Assembly (NCBI GenBank): GCA_903838355.1
Contig: CAILYC010000058.1
Span: forward strand, 1-58,883
Direction of reading: 5' to 3'
Length of the DNA stretch: 58,883 bases
Source: an uncultured Burkholderiales bacterium
Lineage (GTDB): Bacteria; Pseudomonadota; Gammaproteobacteria; Burkholderiales; Burkholderiaceae_C
Position 1 is the first letter of the stretch, and every line of letters begins with the position of its first letter. The position numbers were made by a program, and so were the translations under genes. Below, piece after piece: positions 35,466 to 46,235 of the stretch. The notes beneath the pieces are model-generated. The model was given only the letters and a program-made list of their open reading frames with translations, searched no databases and was not told the DNA's origin.

Positions 35466-37736
35466 TCAACCCCCCCCCTCAAGTTTGGACAGCCCTGAAA
35501 TTCTAGCGATGAGGGCACTTTCACGGTCTGTTTTTTTGGCAATGGCTTTGTCGATCAACCCAGCTTGCGCTTGAACAATGGTGAGACAGGTTTTACTGCG
35601 TGTAATGCCCGTGTACAGCAACTCACGGCTCAGAGACTGGTCCATGTTCTGCGGCAAGACCAACAAAGCGTGGTCAAATTCTGAGCCCTGTGATTTGTGG
35701 ATGCTCATGGCGTAGGCCGTTTGAACGCCGTCGAGTCGATTGAGCGCAACACTTTGAACACCGTCTGCGGCCAAAAAGTAGGCCTTGAGTCGATGCTCAG
35801 TCGACTCACTGCCAATCGACGGCAACACCAGCCCCACGTCACCATTGGAGAGCTCGAGCTCGGGCTGATTTCGGGTGAGCATGATGGCTTTGCCCGTGTA
35901 CCAAAGGGTTGAATCGTGAATCAAGCCGCGTGACTTGAGTGCCACTTCAACGGCGACATTGATCGCCACCGCGCCCATAGGACCTTCATTGACGGCACAC
36001 AGGATTCTGAATTGATCAAAAGTGCTCAATATGCCTTTAATGCAGGCCAGTTGTTTATCATGAAAAGCCTCGCGGTTGTCGAGCGGTGAAAGAATCCGGC
36101 CAGAAACGGCTCTTGTGAAAGATGGCCTGGGATCCGTCTCAAACAACCCGTTCTTATAGGCCATATCGATCAAATCCCAATATTTTTTAAAATGCGCTGC
36201 CACTTCTTCACCCGCTGACAAATTCAATCTTCTGCCCTTCAATGCAATCGCCAAAATTGACTCTACATCTTCACTGGTACACAAAGAAACGGCCAGCGTT
36301 GTATCAGCCCTGATCACCCGCAGAGCCTCTTTTACATCGCCATCATTCACGGCGCTGGAGAGTTGCGCAATGGGGCCGGTAAAGCGGTGACTTCGCTGTA
36401 ACTTGACCATGTGGTCGCGAATCAGGTTATCACCTGATAAAAAAGTGGACGCCAAGGGTGCTCCCGATGAGCTCACCCGATCGAGGTAATCTTTGACCTC
36501 CTGGCCATAGGAACACGGCGGTTCATGCTGAACTGACCCCTTGAAGGACTCCGAGACTTGAGCCTCACACAACTCACCAAATACAGAGCCCGCCTCCACT
36601 GAAGACAATTGGTTTTTGTCCCCTAGGAGCACCAACTGTGTTTGAGGCCTCAAGGCCCTCAAAAGCGCCGACATCAATTCAATACTGATCATCGAGGACT
36701 CGTCAATGAACAACAAATCCAAGTCCAGTCGATTGCCTTCATGAAACCGATAAGACCTCGATCCCTTTCGTGCGCCCAATAGGGAATGCAGTGTCTTGGC
36801 CACCCCAATGCGTTCAAATTTCTCAACGATATCATCTTGGGCCTTTAATTTCGCCCCCAAGTCGAGCAAGGAGTTCTGAATAGAGCGGTACAAGCGCGAG
36901 GCGGCTTTGCCCGTAGGGGCCACCAAGGCGATCTTTTGACGCGCCTCACTCCCATTCAAAGCCAATATCAAAGCGATCAAGCGAGAAACCGTGTAAGTTT
37001 TACCGGTACCAGGCCCACCCGTGATGAGTGTGAATGCCGAGCGCAAGGCCAAGGCACAAGATATTTTTTGCCAATCGACATCGAGCCCCAATGGATCACA
37101 ATTGGGAGTGGGAAAGAGCATCTCCAAGAGTTCAGCCGTCTTTTGCTCATCAACGGGCAAGAGTTGCTGACATTTCTCCACCACTGTTTTTGCAATATAC
37201 GACTCGCTTTGCCAATGTCTGCGCAAATAAAGTAGCAGTTCACCGCCCCGCTGGCAAAGCACCAAAGGTTGCCCCTGGTCAATTGGAAGAGATGGAGCAT
37301 TGTCACGCCCCACCCCCCCCAATGATTCAAATCGAACCAATGGACTTTTTAAAAGTTCATCGCGATAAAGTGTTTTATCGATGGGTAAGCGTGAGCTTAG
37401 CGCTGGATAAGTTTTCAATGCCGACGACAAGCCAAAAAAAGCCAAACCTTGATCCAACAATTGATCTATCGAAAGGCAAGTGTGACCCAATGATTCGGCA
37501 TAAGACAACAAGGCTGTGGTGATGATCAAGGTCGATGACGACGCCACCGGATTCAATCCATAAAGAAAAGCTGCCAACGAATAATCAATTTCACGGATCC
37601 ATCCACTCGACGATGCCTTTTGAAGCAGTTTCAAGGTCTTGGTGTGATCATCTTTTTTGTCAAGTTCGTCCATAGGGTCCAATCCAGCCAATGGCGAGAA
37701 ATCAAACGACTGCTGATCACGACTTGGATTACTCAT
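35466..37736 (-). CDS. recD: RecBCD subunit RecD
   Basis: RecD is the 5'-3' helicase of the RecBCD double-strand-break repair machine. The 756-residue protein has a helical N-terminal domain of about 215 residues, Walker A GGPGTGKT (240-247), LLFIDESSMISIELM (motif II), LVLLGDKNQLSSVEAGSV (motif III) and the C-terminal TAYAMSIHKSQGSEF with LLYTGITRSK (motifs V and VI). I chose ATG 37736, which overlaps the recB stop by eight bases; the open frame extends further. It is longer than E. coli RecD (about 608), with an insertion of uncertain role around residues 380-600. Confidence 0.92.
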   Translation of the reverse strand: MSNPSRDQQSFDFSPLAGLDPMDELDKKDDHTKTLKLLQKASSSGWIREIDYSLAAFLYGLNPVASSSTLIITTALLSYAESLGHTCLSIDQLLDQGLAFFGLSSALKTYPALSSRLPIDKTLYRDELLKSPLVRFESLGGVGRDNAPSLPIDQGQPLVLCQRGGELLLYLRRHWQSESYIAKTVVEKCQQLLPVDEQKTAELLEMLFPTPNCDPLGLDVDWQKISCALALRSAFTLITGGPGTGKTYTVSRLIALILALNGSEARQKIALVAPTGKAASRLYRSIQNSLLDLGAKLKAQDDIVEKFERIGVAKTLHSLLGARKGSRSYRFHEGNRLDLDLLFIDESSMISIELMSALLRALRPQTQLVLLGDKNQLSSVEAGSVFGELCEAQVSESFKGSVQHEPPCSYGQEVKDYLDRVSSSGAPLASTFLSGDNLIRDHMVKLQRSHRFTGPIAQLSSAVNDGDVKEALRVIRADTTLAVSLCTSEDVESILAIALKGRRLNLSAGEEVAAHFKKYWDLIDMAYKNGLFETDPRPSFTRAVSGRILSPLDNREAFHDKQLACIKGILSTFDQFRILCAVNEGPMGAVAINVAVEVALKSRGLIHDSTLWYTGKAIMLTRNQPELELSNGDVGLVLPSIGSESTEHRLKAYFLAADGVQSVALNRLDGVQTAYAMSIHKSQGSEFDHALLVLPQNMDQSLSRELLYTGITRSKTCLTIVQAQAGLIDKAIAKKTDRESALIARISGLSKLEGGG

Positions 37737-40700
37737 GGGTTGTGAATGCAGTGGTCTTGGACTTTTCATTGGAGAATTTTTGCACCCTCTCGGACCCAAG
37801 GATGCTGCCATCCAGGGCCTCGATCATCTCCGAAGAGGCTGGAATTGAACAAACTCCTTGGCTTGGGGAGTCAATGCCCCTGAGGTACCAGAGGATGGCG
37901 CCACCCAAATGTTCAGACACGACATACCGAGAGCCCAGGCGAGACTTGAGCACGCGGTGCAGCGCCACCAAATAGATGGCCATTTGTAAGTCATACCGGT
38001 GCTTGACCACATGGCGCTGGATGTTTTCGACTGAATAAGCATCCTCCTCCAAACCCAAGTCATTGGACTTGTAGTCGATGAGCCAAAAACGCCCATCGTG
38101 CTCAAAAATCAAATCGGCAAAACCCATCAATAAACCTTGCCAGTTTTGAGTCAAGTGGGTTTGTCGCTCCAAACTTGGGAAAATAAATTGTCGGCAAACT
38201 CGCTCAATGCGTGACGCATGAAAAGTCTCAACGGGAAGCCAAAATTCCATTTCACACAAATGCCTTGAAATATCCTTTAAATTCACTCCGAGCGTTTGCA
38301 AAGGCAAGCTCACAATGGCCTCAAACCACGCCACAAAATCTTCCACCAGTTTGGTTTTTAAATCCCACTCGGGCTCGCTCTCCATCCCTTGCGCATCGAG
38401 CGCCTGCGCGAGACTGAGATCGAGGGGAAGCGTCGTCTCAATTTTTTGACGCAATTTCTTTTGATAAGCTGTGGATTCCAAAGCATCCAACCCCTCTTGA
38501 ATCATCCACTGCAACGTGTCGTGGATGAAAGTTCCCACTTTCATCCCGCCTGGCATGTCACGCCAAGGCACCCCAGCGCGTTCCAGCGCTTTGGGCTTAA
38601 GTGAAGCATTGGGGTGAGGTGGCAACAAGCGCTTGGCACTGAGCTCTGCGGTCTCATTGCCCGTCTCCCAGTCCATTGACTCATCGTCGTTGACAACGCC
38701 ACCACCCAAAATGTCCGTGACGATGGACGCATGGACCGTGTTTCTGAGGAGAGAAGAAAAACTTTGAATTTTGAAATGCCGCTCAAACTGTGCCGTGTAA
38801 GGGGAGTTTGGCCTCAAAGGCGTTGTGGACCGATGAACCCTCAGCGAGTTAACCTGAACGCCACCATCGATTGAATTTGGATAAACAGACGGGTCGTTCG
38901 TGGTGTCGAATCCACCCTCGCAAGCGTGTCCTTGAGCGCGCGTGCTTCTTTGGTCTGGGTCTGGATCTTCAACGGGGAGGGGTAAAAATACGACTTCTTC
39001 ATCGCCTGTAAGTGAGGCTTCTTTGAAGAAAAGGTCGATTTTTGTTTTCCACTCTTCAGGCTTTAAATCCGTCGCGGTCGAACCCAGCAGATATCCTAAC
39101 GCGCTTCGATGGGTGAGGTCTTTGCCTGTTCTCCCATCCTTGAATAGTGAAAAACCAAGCCACAGAGCATATTTAGCACGCGTGAGCGCCACGTAAAACA
39201 AACGCATGGACTCTCGAAGTTCTTCATCCATGGTCACTTGCGAACTCAATGGCGGCTCTACAAATGGATTGACTCGCACCTTTTTGCGCGCCTGGTTGTT
39301 GAACAAAGTCGGGAAGGGCAAACACACCAACGGAAACTCTAGGCCCTTGCTTTTGTGAATCGTAATAACTTTCACCAAATCAGCATCACTCTCAAGCCTG
39401 AGAATGTGTTCATCGGTCTGAAGCCCCTGATCTTCTATGGCCAAGGCCAGCCATTTTTGTAAACTTTGCAAGCCCACATGGACCAAACTGGCCGCCTGGA
39501 GTAATTCCGACAAGTGCAGGTAATTGGTCAGTCGCCTCTCGCCTTCGGGATTTTTCAACCACCGCTGCGGCAAGGACAAAAGGTACAAGGTGCTTCTGAG
39601 CATCGCCAAAACGCCCACGCGCACCCACACTTGGTGCAAGTCACTGACCATTTCACTATAAAAATCATAAACACCGTCATCACAACCAATGGATTTGATC
39701 TCTTCAAAGTCCAACCCCATCGTCGACGTAGCAAGTCCGGCGCGCACCTTATCAGCAAGCCTCGGATTGGCAACGGCATCCAACCAAAACATCAAGTCTC
39801 TGGCTTCATTGGTTTTAAACACGGAATCCTTGTCCGACAAAAAGACCGATGCCACCCCCCTTAAACTGAGCGCGTGGCGAACAGCAATCGACTCTTTGGT
39901 CGTGCGAACCAATACGGCAATGTCAGCGGGTTCAATTCTTTGCGTTTTTTGATCCCCCGCATCCTCTGATCCCCTGGTGTAGGACATACCCTCATCATTG
40001 AGCCAACTGACAATTTTTTCAGCACATAGGGCCGCGAATTTCTTTTGGACAGTTTGGGCGTTGCTTGGCGTCAAATCACAGACCATGCTTAAACTGGGCA
40101 TGCGTGCCTCGCCTAGGCCACCCCTCTCTTTGGTTTGGACAATCCATGGGGCCAGACCATTGGCTTGGACGGGATGAAACGGCAAGTCATCTCGGTCGCC
40201 CATTTTGTACAAAAATGCACCCCAGGGCGCACGGGCTTGGGCAAAAGAAAACCACCGATTGACCACCTGCACCAAGGCGGCAGTTGAACGATAATTTTGA
40301 CCCAAGTAGTAATGCCGAGGACTGCTTGACGCTTTGGCACGCATATAGCTATTGATGTCTGCACCGCGAAAGGCATAAATCGATTGCTTGGGGTCGGCGA
40401 TGAGACAAATCAAATGGTTGCGATCGTTTTGATCGATCTCATAGAGGGTATTGAAAATAGAGTACTGCAGTGACGAGGTGTCTTGAAATTCATCAATCAA
40501 AATGGCTGGATACTGTTTTTTAATCAATTCCTTCAAAAAAATACCATTGCTTTGGTGAAGCTTGGCATCAAGCCTCGTGAGTAAATCGGTAAAACCAAAC
40601 GTTGAATTTTGTTGCTTGATGAGTTTGATTTTGTTTTTGATGGCCTTCAAACAATGGCCTTCGAAGTCTTCTTTGATTGTTTTCATCGAAAAAACATCGC

Positions 40701-41751
40701 CTCCAATTCGCTCAAAATCATGGAGCTCCTTGGGATGCATGAAGTCAGTGGACTGATCGAGCCAAGATTTCTTGATGGCGTCAAATGTAATCCGCTTCCA
40801 ATGTTGGGCATCGAGGTCGATATCGAGTCGACTATCATCTTTGCACCAAGCCTCAATCTCATCCAACCAATTGAATAAATGATGCTTGACAAGACTTCTC
40901 AAATTCCATTGCTGAGCGGGTTGATTTGACAAAGACTCAAGCCACGGGCGAATGCTCTCCATACAGGACTTGGCATCTCGTTTGAGGGCCTTGAGTTTGA
41001 GCGCACGCTCGCTCAACATAGTCGTCCAATAGGCGTTCAAATCGAAAACCGTTGGCGTGCTTTCTCCCTCCCCCTCCTCTTTTCCATCAACATCGATGCT
41101 GTTTTCAAGATCGAAAGCATTGTCATTGATCCATCGCTCAAGATCCTCTATCTCTTTAGGCCAGATATTTTTTACACGTTTTGCATGCTCAGGGCTTAGT
41201 GGATACACACTCTGCCGCCAAAAATCCTCAATGGCTTGCTGTCGCAAAGGGGCTTGGTTGCTGACCAACTCCTCATCAAAGGGCTGGCCACTGTAGACCG
41301 CATATTCCTTGAGAACTCGTTGACACCAAGCATCGATGGTGTAGATGCAAGACTCGTCCATACATTGTGCGGCTTCGCCTAGCAACCACGCCGCATTGTC
41401 TTTCTCGCTTTGGGTCGGGTAATCGTCGAGCAATTCTTTTAAGAATTGATCTCTGGGATCGAGCTTGATTTGACCGCGAAAGACTTGGGCCGTTTGCGTC
41501 AATCGTTGCTGAATGCGTGTGCTCAACTCCTGCGTGGCGGCCTTGGTGAAGGTCATGACCAAAATTTCTTTTGGCCCCAAAGCTCGAACAGGGCCATTGT
41601 CTTGACCTTGTTGTTGACCATGCCCCAAAATCAACCTCACGAAAAGCGCGGCAATGGTGTACGTCTTGCCCGTTCCTGCACTCGCTTCGATCAGTCGACT
41701 ACCCCAAAGCGGGAAACGCACTGGCTCGAGCATTTGCGACTCATCGCTCAT
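37729..41751 (-). CDS. recB: RecBCD subunit RecB (helicase-nuclease)
   Basis: RecB (1340 residues) is the UvrD-like 3'-5' helicase and sole nuclease of the complex. Walker A EASAGTGKT lies at residues 22-30, followed by VMTFTKAATQELSTRI. ILIDEFQDTSSLQYSIF is motif II, LICLIADPKQSIYAFRGAD motif III, and KVITIHKSKGLEFPLVCLP motif V. The C-terminal nuclease domain shows GFADLIFEHDGRFWLIDYKS, with the catalytic Asp and Lys. It overlaps recC by four bases and recD by eight, so subunit synthesis is probably coupled. A variable stretch lies between helicase and nuclease (about residues 920-1010). Confidence 0.95.
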   Translation of the reverse strand: MSDESQMLEPVRFPLWGSRLIEASAGTGKTYTIAALFVRLILGHGQQQGQDNGPVRALGPKEILVMTFTKAATQELSTRIQQRLTQTAQVFRGQIKLDPRDQFLKELLDDYPTQSEKDNAAWLLGEAAQCMDESCIYTIDAWCQRVLKEYAVYSGQPFDEELVSNQAPLRQQAIEDFWRQSVYPLSPEHAKRVKNIWPKEIEDLERWINDNAFDLENSIDVDGKEEGEGESTPTVFDLNAYWTTMLSERALKLKALKRDAKSCMESIRPWLESLSNQPAQQWNLRSLVKHHLFNWLDEIEAWCKDDSRLDIDLDAQHWKRITFDAIKKSWLDQSTDFMHPKELHDFERIGGDVFSMKTIKEDFEGHCLKAIKNKIKLIKQQNSTFGFTDLLTRLDAKLHQSNGIFLKELIKKQYPAILIDEFQDTSSLQYSIFNTLYEIDQNDRNHLICLIADPKQSIYAFRGADINSYMRAKASSSPRHYYLGQNYRSTAALVQVVNRWFSFAQARAPWGAFLYKMGDRDDLPFHPVQANGLAPWIVQTKERGGLGEARMPSLSMVCDLTPSNAQTVQKKFAALCAEKIVSWLNDEGMSYTRGSEDAGDQKTQRIEPADIAVLVRTTKESIAVRHALSLRGVASVFLSDKDSVFKTNEARDLMFWLDAVANPRLADKVRAGLATSTMGLDFEEIKSIGCDDGVYDFYSEMVSDLHQVWVRVGVLAMLRSTLYLLSLPQRWLKNPEGERRLTNYLHLSELLQAASLVHVGLQSLQKWLALAIEDQGLQTDEHILRLESDADLVKVITIHKSKGLEFPLVCLPFPTLFNNQARKKVRVNPFVEPPLSSQVTMDEELRESMRLFYVALTRAKYALWLGFSLFKDGRTGKDLTHRSALGYLLGSTATDLKPEEWKTKIDLFFKEASLTGDEEVVFLPLPVEDPDPDQRSTRAQGHACEGGFDTTNDPSVYPNSIDGGVQVNSLRVHRSTTPLRPNSPYTAQFERHFKIQSFSSLLRNTVHASIVTDILGGGVVNDDESMDWETGNETAELSAKRLLPPHPNASLKPKALERAGVPWRDMPGGMKVGTFIHDTLQWMIQEGLDALESTAYQKKLRQKIETTLPLDLSLAQALDAQGMESEPEWDLKTKLVEDFVAWFEAIVSLPLQTLGVNLKDISRHLCEMEFWLPVETFHASRIERVCRQFIFPSLERQTHLTQNWQGLLMGFADLIFEHDGRFWLIDYKSNDLGLEEDAYSVENIQRHVVKHRYDLQMAIYLVALHRVLKSRLGSRYVVSEHLGGAILWYLRGIDSPSQGVCSIPASSEMIEALDGSILGSERVQKFSNEKSKTTAFTTHE

Positions 41752-44700
41752 GAGCCCCTCTCTTCCTGACTCAATTCATAATCATGAAAGGTCAAACCTT
41801 CAACCCAAAGACAAAAAGGTTTCAATATTTTGGCCCATAACATGAGGGTATCGGGGTCCTTGATCAAGTCATCAAACTCTGGGTAAGCACGGGCTAGCGA
41901 CATCTCTTGAGACTCAAAAAATCTCGCGTCATGCCCCCCTTCGTAAACCTCTCGGGACAAGTCCAGAGCTTTTTGTGGATTTTTTTCACCCACAAAACTC
42001 AACGCCGTTTTCAGTGGCATGGGCAACACATCGGCTTGACCGCGCATAAACTGCTGGACCAATTCAACCAACAAGGACTTGGCTTTCAATGCAGAGATCT
42101 GAGCTTGAGGATCGTCAGGATCGTCAACATGGTGAGAATGAACAGAACGATCCTCTAAGGTCGTATTGATCTCAAACCATTCATCTGTAAACAAGCAACA
42201 CATCTGCACGTCCAAACCCAAGGTCTTGAGCACCAAAAACTCAATCCAAGAACCCAGCATCAACTCACGGCGCCGGCCTTTGCTGCCCTTCAAGGCATTC
42301 GCCTGGAGTTTGAGCAACTGATGACGCAAGCCATTCTTGAATTGACCCGTCCACTTCAACTGCCCCGTGAGCACGCAGCCTGGAAAAACTTCGGGCAGCG
42401 CAACCGAATACGTAAGCGGCTCGATGTCATCGACATGGCCATGGTCTTGTTCAAAGCCTGCCCTCAAGACCTTGAATTGTTGCAACACCATGCTCAAATC
42501 TTCTTGCAATTGAACTTCAAACAACTCCCCCATGGCGCCCACCATCCAAAGGCCCGAACGCTTGAGTCTTTGGATTTCTCGTGTCATGTGGTCTTGGATA
42601 TGGGCGAGCTTGTCTGGATTTTCTACGAAAGTCTTCAATAAGCGTTCCTTGACATCGAACAACTCCAAGCCCTTGAGCCGAAAAACCTCATGATCGTGGT
42701 CTTCGCTTTCAAGAGCCAAGGTTTTGAAGTTCACGCCCAACTCATGCACAAAGTGGTCTTTAACAGGATTTTTATAAAATCCCACAAGCCGCTGAGTCTC
42801 CAACTGGGTCCATGGCCTTGATAGCTGCGCACAGGCACGAGCCGCATCTCCCCTTGTTGAACCTGCCATTGATCCAGCCATTGAACTGGCTTTTGAACCA
42901 GCTTTTGAGCCTGAACTTGAGCCTGTTTCTGATATGTGGTGCGTTGAGGTCTTCTCATCCTCCCAAGAAGGCGCTTGCAAGGGGTGCTCGAGGTGAATGT
43001 CTCGCCACTCAGCGTTGTGCGTCACCAGTGGGCTGTTCTCTTCAAAATACGCGCGATTGAAGGGCTGCATCGGGTGCTCGGTGGTCATTTGCTGCAGCAT
43101 ACCCTCACCCCACTGCGCCTCAATGTATTGCCTGAGTTGGGTCACCAGCACCGAGGCTGGCTTGTTGGAATTGTCTCTTGGACTGAATCCACTCCAACTG
43201 ATGTACAACACCTCACGTGCCGCCAGCAGTGTCTCAAGCATCATGGCCCGGTCATCTTCTGCCCTCGATTGATCCCCCACGCGCTGATGGCTTGGATCCT
43301 TGGTCAAATCAAAATCTTGTACTTTTTGCTTGATTGGGTATTCCCCCTCGTTGAGGCCAATCATGCAAATGACTTTGAAGGGCAGCGTTCTGAGCGACTT
43401 GATCGAGCAAAACGTGACGCCTGAGGCCAAGAGCCTTTGCTTGGGTGGCGTGATTTGAATGTGGTCACCCCAAGCCGCTTGGGCTACAGAAGCGTCTAAG
43501 ACTTCATCGAATTCGGCGGCCAACAGCGCCTCACCCCAAGTGATCAGACTGCGAGAAAGAGACTGAAGAACGACAAACTCCTCATTTTGGGTGGGTTTGA
43601 AAAATTGGTCAATCAACTGCTGATAGCGAGATATCCATTGTGTGGCGCTCGCAGGCTTTTGGGACAAAGACCACCAGTTTTGCAGGCCTTGAAGCAGGAC
43701 ATCGAATCGGCCCAACACTTGAGCCTCCAAACCACTCACGCTGGTCATGGGTTCAATATCCTGGATCTCGAGCAAGGGTTGCTCAACCTCCATCGCACCG
43801 GTTGCCAAGCCCAAGAGCATTCTTTTAAAGCCGAAGGCAAACGTATGGATAGACCCGTTGGCTTGAAACCCCAAGGAATCTCGTTGTTCTTCGCTCAAGC
43901 CCCAACGCACACCGCTGTCAAGCAGCCACTCGTGGAGTTGCTCCACGTCGACGCGCTCCAACTCAAAACGCGCGGCCACAAACGGCGAGACGGCAAAATC
44001 CATCACCTCACTCAAGGTGCAGCGACTGTCCCCCAAGTGCAGCAACCACTGCAACTCGAGCACCATGGGGTGGGTCTGCAGCGCTTGTGTATCCGCCACA
44101 TCAAAGGGAATGAACCTCGCATCGTGTTTGGCGTATTGACCAAAAATGGCTTGGATGGCGGCCTTGCTCTCTCCCACATTCGGGCACATGACCACGATAT
44201 CCTTGGGGTTGATCTGTGCGCGGTGTTCGGTTGAGGCCATCAAGGTCAACAACTGGTCGTGCAAGACCTCCAACTCACGCGTCAAATTGTGGGCCACATG
44301 AAACACCACCGATCCATCGCTGACGGGGGTTGCGGGGGATGTCTCAGCGCTCGCATCATGGGGCTTGGCAGGCTCCAAATCCCGAATTTGGTTTTGTATC
44401 CTGTGGAGCAAGCTCACATCGTCGGACGTCTCATGCTCAAACAAATCCAAGCGCAATTGGTCAAAATCTTCTCGGGTCTTTTGTACGTCGTCAAATTGAT
44501 CGAGTTGGCGAACAAAGTCTCTGGACTGCCTGCCCCACTGGGCGAGCAAAGCATTCGCATGCAAATGCATTTGATCCATTGGGGTGGTGCTCAAATCGAT
44601 GCCGCCACGATTGTCAAATCGTTTTTTATTGGCGTAAAAAAATTCTCGCCCTTGCATGATATCGGCCCAGTGGTACTGGCAAGGTGAGTGCACACACAAA

Positions 44701-45452
44701 ATGACCTGGGTGAATTTGGACATTTGACCCAGAAACTCCAGCACTTGAAGTGGCAAAGCGGTGACGCCAAACACAATCAACCGCCTGGGCCATTTCGCCG
44801 GCGCGACTGCCAGACCTTGCAAGAGCTTCATGGCCTCTTGGTGCATGGCACTTCTTACACTTTGGCGCTGTGCGGCATCGAGTTCTTGCACCACACACTC
44901 CCACAAGAGGGCTTGCCAAACTTGATCGCTCTCAAACGCTTTGGGTTTGCCTTGGGCCGACAAAAGTACACGCTCACCCACCTCCCAAGACCTCAGCCAA
45001 TCGGCGCGGTAAATTTGGTATGCGTCAAAAACATCGGCAATTTTCTTGGCCAACTCATAATGGGCTTTGGCCCCGCCATGGTGGACATAGTCTTTAAGAA
45101 TGGCAAACTCAGGCCTCTCAAGGGACTGGGGCAGCAGCCTCATGAGACGCCACACGAGCGTCTTTTGGTCAGTCGCCGAACTCATCAAGGTCGACTCTGC
45201 ATCAAATAATGAACGGTACAAGCCCCAGATCATTCGCCCAGGCATGTCAACGGTACTCACCCCAAACACGCCGTGTTCTCGGGCCATCCAAATTTTGTAC
45301 CACTCGGCGACCGCACTCGAGAGCGTGATCACGTGCTCGACCTCCAAGGGCTCCAACGGGTAGCGCTCAACCCAAGCCGACAAGGTCTGGGCCAATCCTT
45401 CCAGCCGATTGCTGTGCAGCGCGATAAAGCCAGGCTTAAAGTCAGCGTGCAT
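41748..45452 (-). CDS. recC: RecBCD subunit RecC
   Basis: RecC (1234 residues) scans for Chi and splits the DNA strands. Family stretches include FKPGFIALHSNRLEGLA at the N-terminus, MCPNVGESKAAIQAIFG, GVTFCSIKSLRTLPFKVICM and IGLNEGEYPIKQK. The C-terminal nuclease-like domain lacks obvious catalytic residues, as in all RecC. The start at 45452 begins at the conserved N-terminus; an upstream open stretch of 24 codons has no support. Around residues 841-865 a Gly/Ser/Ala tetrapeptide repeat, coded by a 12-bp tandem repeat, interrupts the protein. Gene order recC-recB-recD is as in enterobacteria without ptrA. Confidence 0.93.
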   Translation of the reverse strand: MHADFKPGFIALHSNRLEGLAQTLSAWVERYPLEPLEVEHVITLSSAVAEWYKIWMAREHGVFGVSTVDMPGRMIWGLYRSLFDAESTLMSSATDQKTLVWRLMRLLPQSLERPEFAILKDYVHHGGAKAHYELAKKIADVFDAYQIYRADWLRSWEVGERVLLSAQGKPKAFESDQVWQALLWECVVQELDAAQRQSVRSAMHQEAMKLLQGLAVAPAKWPRRLIVFGVTALPLQVLEFLGQMSKFTQVILCVHSPCQYHWADIMQGREFFYANKKRFDNRGGIDLSTTPMDQMHLHANALLAQWGRQSRDFVRQLDQFDDVQKTREDFDQLRLDLFEHETSDDVSLLHRIQNQIRDLEPAKPHDASAETSPATPVSDGSVVFHVAHNLTRELEVLHDQLLTLMASTEHRAQINPKDIVVMCPNVGESKAAIQAIFGQYAKHDARFIPFDVADTQALQTHPMVLELQWLLHLGDSRCTLSEVMDFAVSPFVAARFELERVDVEQLHEWLLDSGVRWGLSEEQRDSLGFQANGSIHTFAFGFKRMLLGLATGAMEVEQPLLEIQDIEPMTSVSGLEAQVLGRFDVLLQGLQNWWSLSQKPASATQWISRYQQLIDQFFKPTQNEEFVVLQSLSRSLITWGEALLAAEFDEVLDASVAQAAWGDHIQITPPKQRLLASGVTFCSIKSLRTLPFKVICMIGLNEGEYPIKQKVQDFDLTKDPSHQRVGDQSRAEDDRAMMLETLLAAREVLYISWSGFSPRDNSNKPASVLVTQLRQYIEAQWGEGMLQQMTTEHPMQPFNRAYFEENSPLVTHNAEWRDIHLEHPLQAPSWEDEKTSTHHISETGSSSGSKAGSKASSMAGSMAGSTRGDAARACAQLSRPWTQLETQRLVGFYKNPVKDHFVHELGVNFKTLALESEDHDHEVFRLKGLELFDVKERLLKTFVENPDKLAHIQDHMTREIQRLKRSGLWMVGAMGELFEVQLQEDLSMVLQQFKVLRAGFEQDHGHVDDIEPLTYSVALPEVFPGCVLTGQLKWTGQFKNGLRHQLLKLQANALKGSKGRRRELMLGSWIEFLVLKTLGLDVQMCCLFTDEWFEINTTLEDRSVHSHHVDDPDDPQAQISALKAKSLLVELVQQFMRGQADVLPMPLKTALSFVGEKNPQKALDLSREVYEGGHDARFFESQEMSLARAYPEFDDLIKDPDTLMLWAKILKPFCLWVEGLTFHDYELSQEERGS
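42859..42930. repeat. 12-bp tandem repeat within recC
   Basis: Six imperfect 12-bp units lie end to end. On the coding strand they translate to the units ETGS, SSGS, KAGS, KASS, MAGS and MAGS. The repeat forms a flexible linker before the C-terminal part of RecC. Since each unit is four codons, length changes keep the frame. Confidence 0.85.
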
Positions 45453-45577
45453 GAATGGGTTCCAGGTCAAGCAAGATGAAAAAAAGAAGTCCCGTTCAGT
45501 TGATCTGCCCAGTTGATGCAGCACCCACGAGGGATCCCAAGCTTTGACCCGTGACGCAAGCTTAGGCTCCCCCAGCC

Positions 45578-46174
45578 TCAGCGCAGGGCAAAGTACAAGG
45601 CCACCAACACCACCGCTGCGATGGCGATGTTCTTCACAGAATAGAGTGAGCTCTCGCTCTGACTGGGCTCAGTTTGTGCTGTCTGAGACTCGATGCCACT
45701 GGCTTGATCAGCCGCCGCATTCGATGCGCTCAAAATGTGCTGCGTTTGAATGTCAAATTTCTTAAAAAACTCCTCCGACAAGGACTTGGCTGCACCATCG
45801 ATCAAGCGTTGACCCAATTGCGCGATTTTGCCCCCCACTTGGGCGTTGACCTGGTAATTCAATTCACAGCCCGCGCCGTTGGGCACGAGTTGGACATGGG
45901 CCACACCCTTGCCAAAACCCGCCACACCGCCTTGGCCTTCAAAGTTAAGGGTGTAGCTCGCCGGAGGATTCATCTCTGAGAGGGTGATTTTGCCGCTGAA
46001 TTTGGCCGAGACGGGGCCAATCTTGATGGCCATACCAATCGTAAACTGCTCGGGAGAGACAGATTCAATTTTGTCGCAACCAGGGATGCACGCTTTGAGC
46101 ACATCTGGGTTGTTGAGTGCTTCCCAAGCTTGTTGCTGTGTCACACCGAGTTGTCTATTGCCTTGCATGTCCAT
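45578..46174 (-). CDS. coxG: CoxG-like SRPBCC protein with C-terminal membrane anchor
   Basis: A 198-residue protein of the CoxG family. An SRPBCC fold spans about residues 1-150, with AWEALNNPDVLKACIPGCDK, VSAKFSGKITLSEM and GGKIAQLGQRLIDGAAKSL. A low-complexity Gln/Ser/Glu stretch follows, then a single membrane helix at the very C-terminus (NIAIAAVVLVALYFAL). In CO-oxidising bacteria CoxG helps recruit the CO dehydrogenase to the membrane. It is the last gene of the coxSLMDEG set. Confidence 0.88.
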   Translation of the reverse strand: MDMQGNRQLGVTQQQAWEALNNPDVLKACIPGCDKIESVSPEQFTIGMAIKIGPVSAKFSGKITLSEMNPPASYTLNFEGQGGVAGFGKGVAHVQLVPNGAGCELNYQVNAQVGGKIAQLGQRLIDGAAKSLSEEFFKKFDIQTQHILSASNAAADQASGIESQTAQTEPSQSESSLYSVKNIAIAAVVLVALYFALR

Positions 46175-46235
46175 TGGGAAAATTCTCCATGAGTGGGTAC
46201 AAAATCGTCAAGGCCTGCGGCCCCAAACCGCCATC

